44,121 nucleotides of DNA, taken from Sphingomonas sp. Leaf412. GTDB taxonomy: Bacteria > Pseudomonadota > Alphaproteobacteria > Sphingomonadales > Sphingomonadaceae. The stretch covers positions 761,383 to 805,503 of the forward strand of contig NZ_LMQP01000001.1 of NCBI RefSeq assembly GCF_001425405.1, written 5' to 3'. The translations under genes were made by a program, and so were the position numbers. The notes below the pieces were generated by a model, which was given only the letters and a program-made list of their open reading frames with translations, made no database searches and was not told the DNA's origin. Positions 41,755 to 44,121 of the stretch are shown one piece after another; the first letter of the stretch is position 1; every line of letters begins with the position of its first letter.

Positions 41755-43809
41755 CTAGCCGCCGCCCAGCCGCACGCCGATCCACACCGTCCGCGGCGTC
41801 GCGCGCTCGACGATGCCGGTGCCCGCGATGCCCGCCTCGACCCGCGCGTCGAACAGATTCTCCGCCCGCGCCTCCACCGCGATCCCGCGGGCCAGCGGCA
41901 GCGCGAGATAGGCGTCGGCGGTGGTCGCGGGCGCGAGGGTGCGCGTGTTCTGGTCGTCCTCGAACTGTCGCGCGACGTGGCGCACGGTGGCGGAGGCGGC
42001 GACGCCGTCGCGGCGCCAGCCGACCGTCGCGGACACCATGTCGGTCGGCGTCTGCGCGGGGCGCAGGCCGTCGAGCGGCGCGGCGATCCCCGATGCCTCG
42101 ACGCGCGGATCGACGTGGCTCCACGATCCCTGGACATAGGCGCGGCCCAGTGCCGCGCGCGCGTCCACCTCCACCCCGCGCGACCGGATGGCGTCCAGGT
42201 TGCGACGGATGCGATAGGTCCCGCCCGCCGCGACGAAGCCGACGCCGGGGAAGATCGCGGGTCCGCGCCCCTCGGTCACGTTCGCGATGGCGTCGTCCAG
42301 CCGGTTCCAGAACAGCGTCGCCGCGATCGACACGCCCGTCGCGGGCGCGATCACCACGCCGCCGTCGATCCCGACCAGCCGCTCCGGCGCCAGCGCGGCA
42401 TTGGCGGCGGTCGCGTCCGCGCCGGCGCGGAACGGGCGGTACAATTCGTTCAGCGTCGGCAACCGCCAGCCGCGATACCCCGCCGCGCGCAGCGTCAGCG
42501 GCGCGACCGGTGTCCAGGCGGCGCCCGCCCGGCCGGTCCATTCGGTCCCGGTGCGATCGGCGAAGCGCGTGTCGGTCAGCGTCCCGCCGGTCGCGATCGT
42601 CGTCTCCCGCAGGGACCCGTCGCCGATCCGCCAGCGATCGATGCGCCCGCCCAGCGTCAGCGTCAGCGCGCCGATGTCCGCGCTGCCGTCCACGAAGGCG
42701 CCGACGCTGCGGCTGCTGCCCCCCGCCACGCGGCGGCGCGTGGGCCGCGCGTCGACATAGGTGTACAATTCCTGCGTCCGCCCCGTCGCGGTGCGCAGGT
42801 CCGCGCCGATGCGCAGGTCGCGCCCCGCGCCCACCGGGGGCACGATCTCCAGCCGCGCACCGGTGCCGTCGGCGGGGGTGTTGTACTGGTCCAGCGTCCG
42901 GGTGGCGACGGTACGCGCCGCGTTCACCGCCGCGATCGAGGAGGCGAAGGATCGCGCCTGGACATAGGCGAGCGCGGAATAGCCCCATCGTCCGCGCCCG
43001 ACGACGCGAACGCTGGCGTCGGCGCCGTCGCTGCGGTTGCGGGAGAAGGCGGTGCCGCGTTCCCGCCGGTCGGTGAAGGCGGCGACATTGGCCTGAAGCT
43101 CGGTATCGGCCGCGACGGCGACGACCGCCCGGACCGCGCCCGACACCTGTTCGTAGGGCGAGGGGCGATCCGCCGGCCCGCGGCTGTCGGCCACGACGGG
43201 GACGAAGCCGTCGCCCTTCGCATAGGCGGCGGACACGGTCGCGAACCCAGCGCCGCGGACCAGGGCGGCGGATGCCTGCGCATCGATCGACGCCCGGCTG
43301 CCGTAGGCGACGCGCCCCGCCAGCGGTGCGGCCGCGGTGGGCGTCGCGCTCTCGACCTCCACCGTTCCCGCCAGCGCGCCCGCACCGAAATAGCCGCTGC
43401 CCCCGCCGCGGGTGACGCGGATCAGGCCGATGCGGTCGGTGGCATAGGCGGGAAAGGCGACCCAGCCACCGAACGGATCCGCCTGCGGCACGCCGTCCAG
43501 CAGCAGCAGCGCGCGGCTGGACGCATTGCCGCTGATCCCGCGCAGGGAAATCCCCTGGCTGGTGGGATTGGCGGACCGCGAATCGAGGCGCCGGAACTGT
43601 TGCAGGCCGGCGACGTCGGCGAGCACGCCGTCGAGCCGGTTGCTGGCGCTTTCCGCGATCCGGTCGGCGTCGATCGTGACGACGTCGAACGCCCGGTCGC
43701 CGGGACGCTGCGCCAGCCCGCGGCCGACGACGACCAGGTCGCCGTCCTGCGCGAGCGCGGGATGCGCGATCCCCAGCAGCGGCAGGACGGACAGCAGGCG
43801 TCGGATCAT
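41755..43809 (-). CDS. TonB-dependent receptor (BtuB-like size, ligand unknown)
   Basis: 684 residues with a signal peptide (about 1-20), a short TonB box (DLVVVGRG), a plug with ISLRGISGNASSRALLLLDGVPQADPFGGW and VTRGGGSGYFGAGALAGTVEVES, and a barrel ending IGVRLGGG, which lacks the usual terminal aromatic residue. It is about 270 residues shorter than the other two receptors and resembles vitamin-type receptors. I looked for a cobalamin riboswitch upstream and did not find its conserved boxes. It converges with the transpeptidase-like gene seven bases away. Confidence 0.87.
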   Translation of the reverse strand: MIRRLLSVLPLLGIAHPALAQDGDLVVVGRGLAQRPGDRAFDVVTIDADRIAESASNRLDGVLADVAGLQQFRRLDSRSANPTSQGISLRGISGNASSRALLLLDGVPQADPFGGWVAFPAYATDRIGLIRVTRGGGSGYFGAGALAGTVEVESATPTAAAPLAGRVAYGSRASIDAQASAALVRGAGFATVSAAYAKGDGFVPVVADSRGPADRPSPYEQVSGAVRAVVAVAADTELQANVAAFTDRRERGTAFSRNRSDGADASVRVVGRGRWGYSALAYVQARSFASSIAAVNAARTVATRTLDQYNTPADGTGARLEIVPPVGAGRDLRIGADLRTATGRTQELYTYVDARPTRRRVAGGSSRSVGAFVDGSADIGALTLTLGGRIDRWRIGDGSLRETTIATGGTLTDTRFADRTGTEWTGRAGAAWTPVAPLTLRAAGYRGWRLPTLNELYRPFRAGADATAANAALAPERLVGIDGGVVIAPATGVSIAATLFWNRLDDAIANVTEGRGPAIFPGVGFVAAGGTYRIRRNLDAIRSRGVEVDARAALGRAYVQGSWSHVDPRVEASGIAAPLDGLRPAQTPTDMVSATVGWRRDGVAASATVRHVARQFEDDQNTRTLAPATTADAYLALPLARGIAVEARAENLFDARVEAGIAGTGIVERATPRTVWIGVRLGGG

Positions 43810-44121
43810 CGGCGTTCCTCGAAGGGCATCACGGGCACGGAAGGCCGCCTGCCGCCATGCCGGGTTACGCCGCGTCCGGCAATCGGGGAGGCGACGCCCG
43901 TCTCCCCGGCCATCGCAGGGGCGCCCGCGCTAGACCAGATCGACATTCGATTTACCGGTGCAGGGTGTTCGCGCGAAGCCGCGAAGACGCAAAGAAGTTT
44001 GGGTTCACGCGGAGGCGCGGAGCACACGGAGTGTCGCGCACCGGGCTGACGGAAGGGCTAACTACCGGCCGGCCTGACGTCGCTGCTTCGATGAAGGGAG
44101 CGGCGGTCTGCGTTACACTTT
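43810..44121. other. 312-bp non-coding right end
   Basis: Leader of the third receptor on the minus strand plus a repeat. A stable imperfect hairpin (CGGGGAG at 43884-43890 against CTCCCCG at 43902-43908) lies 75-99 bases upstream of the receptor start. The 8-bp-period repeat occupies 43973-44032. No gene is seen to the window end. Confidence 0.5.
43973..44032 (+). repeat. 8-bp-period repeat in two blocks
   Basis: Block one reads GCGAAGCC, GCGAAGAC, GCAAAGAA (43973-43996). After a 12-base spacer GTTTGGGTTCAC, block two reads GCGGAGGC, GCGGAGCA, CACGGAGT (44009-44032). The purine-rich units look like a dispersed repeat of the kind I recall from sphingomonad intergenic regions. Confidence 0.6.

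Noticed and set aside
43810..43970. Cobalamin riboswitch upstream of the third TonB receptor
   Set aside because: The conserved B12-box and GCCACTG-type core were not found on the minus strand; only an imperfect hairpin is present.
43973..44032. Short CRISPR array
   Set aside because: Units are 8 bases with no spacers of constant length and no cas genes nearby.
41494..44049. 851-residue plus-strand ORF opposite the third receptor
   Set aside because: Same reasons; it also runs through non-coding sequence and the 8-bp repeat.

Overview
The window is a chromosomal stretch of a high-GC alphaproteobacterium, most likely a sphingomonad (Sphingomonas or a close relative). The indications are the strong GC bias, three TonB-dependent receptors with DIVVTG-type TonB boxes, a tryptophan-halogenase-family protein, an oxidative pentose/galactose pathway instead of kinase/isomerase genes, and short GC-rich intergenic repeats of a type I recall from sphingomonads. 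This assignment is by gene content and style only. No rRNA, tRNA, CRISPR array, insertion sequence, integrase or prophage gene was seen.

Left part (1-13,100). A halogenase-family flavoprotein is translationally coupled to a DUF6445-like protein that shows an HxD...H...R pattern (51-2227). Next is a cyclic-di-GMP/secretion locus. A two-partner-secretion outer-membrane transporter (TpsB) and a CHASE2-GGDEF-EAL protein form one operon on the minus strand. Divergent from it are a FecR-domain protein with a very long Ala-rich helical tail and an overlapping PilZ protein (2628-9084). Then come an orphan PAS-HWE histidine kinase, a small membrane protein with a clear terminator, and a HAMP histidine kinase followed by its OmpR-type regulator.

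Central part (13,100-31,860). This is an arabinan/arabino-galactan utilisation locus built on two divergent promoter hubs (about 17.6-17.8 kb and 25.3-25.5 kb). From hub 1, a TonB receptor, a possible carbohydrate-binding protein and a GH43 run left; an IlvD/Edd-type sugar-acid dehydratase, an SMP-30 lactonase, an aldose 1-epimerase and a GH5-like hydrolase run right. From hub 2, a KDG(al) kinase, a KDPG(al) aldolase and another GH43 run left; a FadR-type regulator, a Gfo/Idh sugar 1-dehydrogenase, an AraD1-type protein, a GH51 arabinofuranosidase and two GH43 arabinanases run right. Together they predict uptake of arabino-oligosaccharides, periplasmic hydrolysis, anomer interconversion, and oxidation of L-arabinose to an alpha-ketoglutarate precursor and of D-galactose through a De Ley-Doudoroff route. 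Missing from the window are alpha-ketoglutaric semialdehyde dehydrogenase, a dedicated galactonate dehydratase and any cytoplasmic-membrane sugar transporter.

Right part (31,900-44,121). An M20 peptidase, a PYROXD2-like oxidoreductase, a second TonB receptor divergent from a DUF885 metallopeptidase-like protein plus a secreted protein of unknown function, a small coiled-coil lipoprotein, a YkuD-type protein with an unusual active-site motif, and a third TonB receptor. The window ends in a non-coding stretch with an 8-bp-period repeat. Large ORFs antisense to these genes are treated as GC-driven artefacts.
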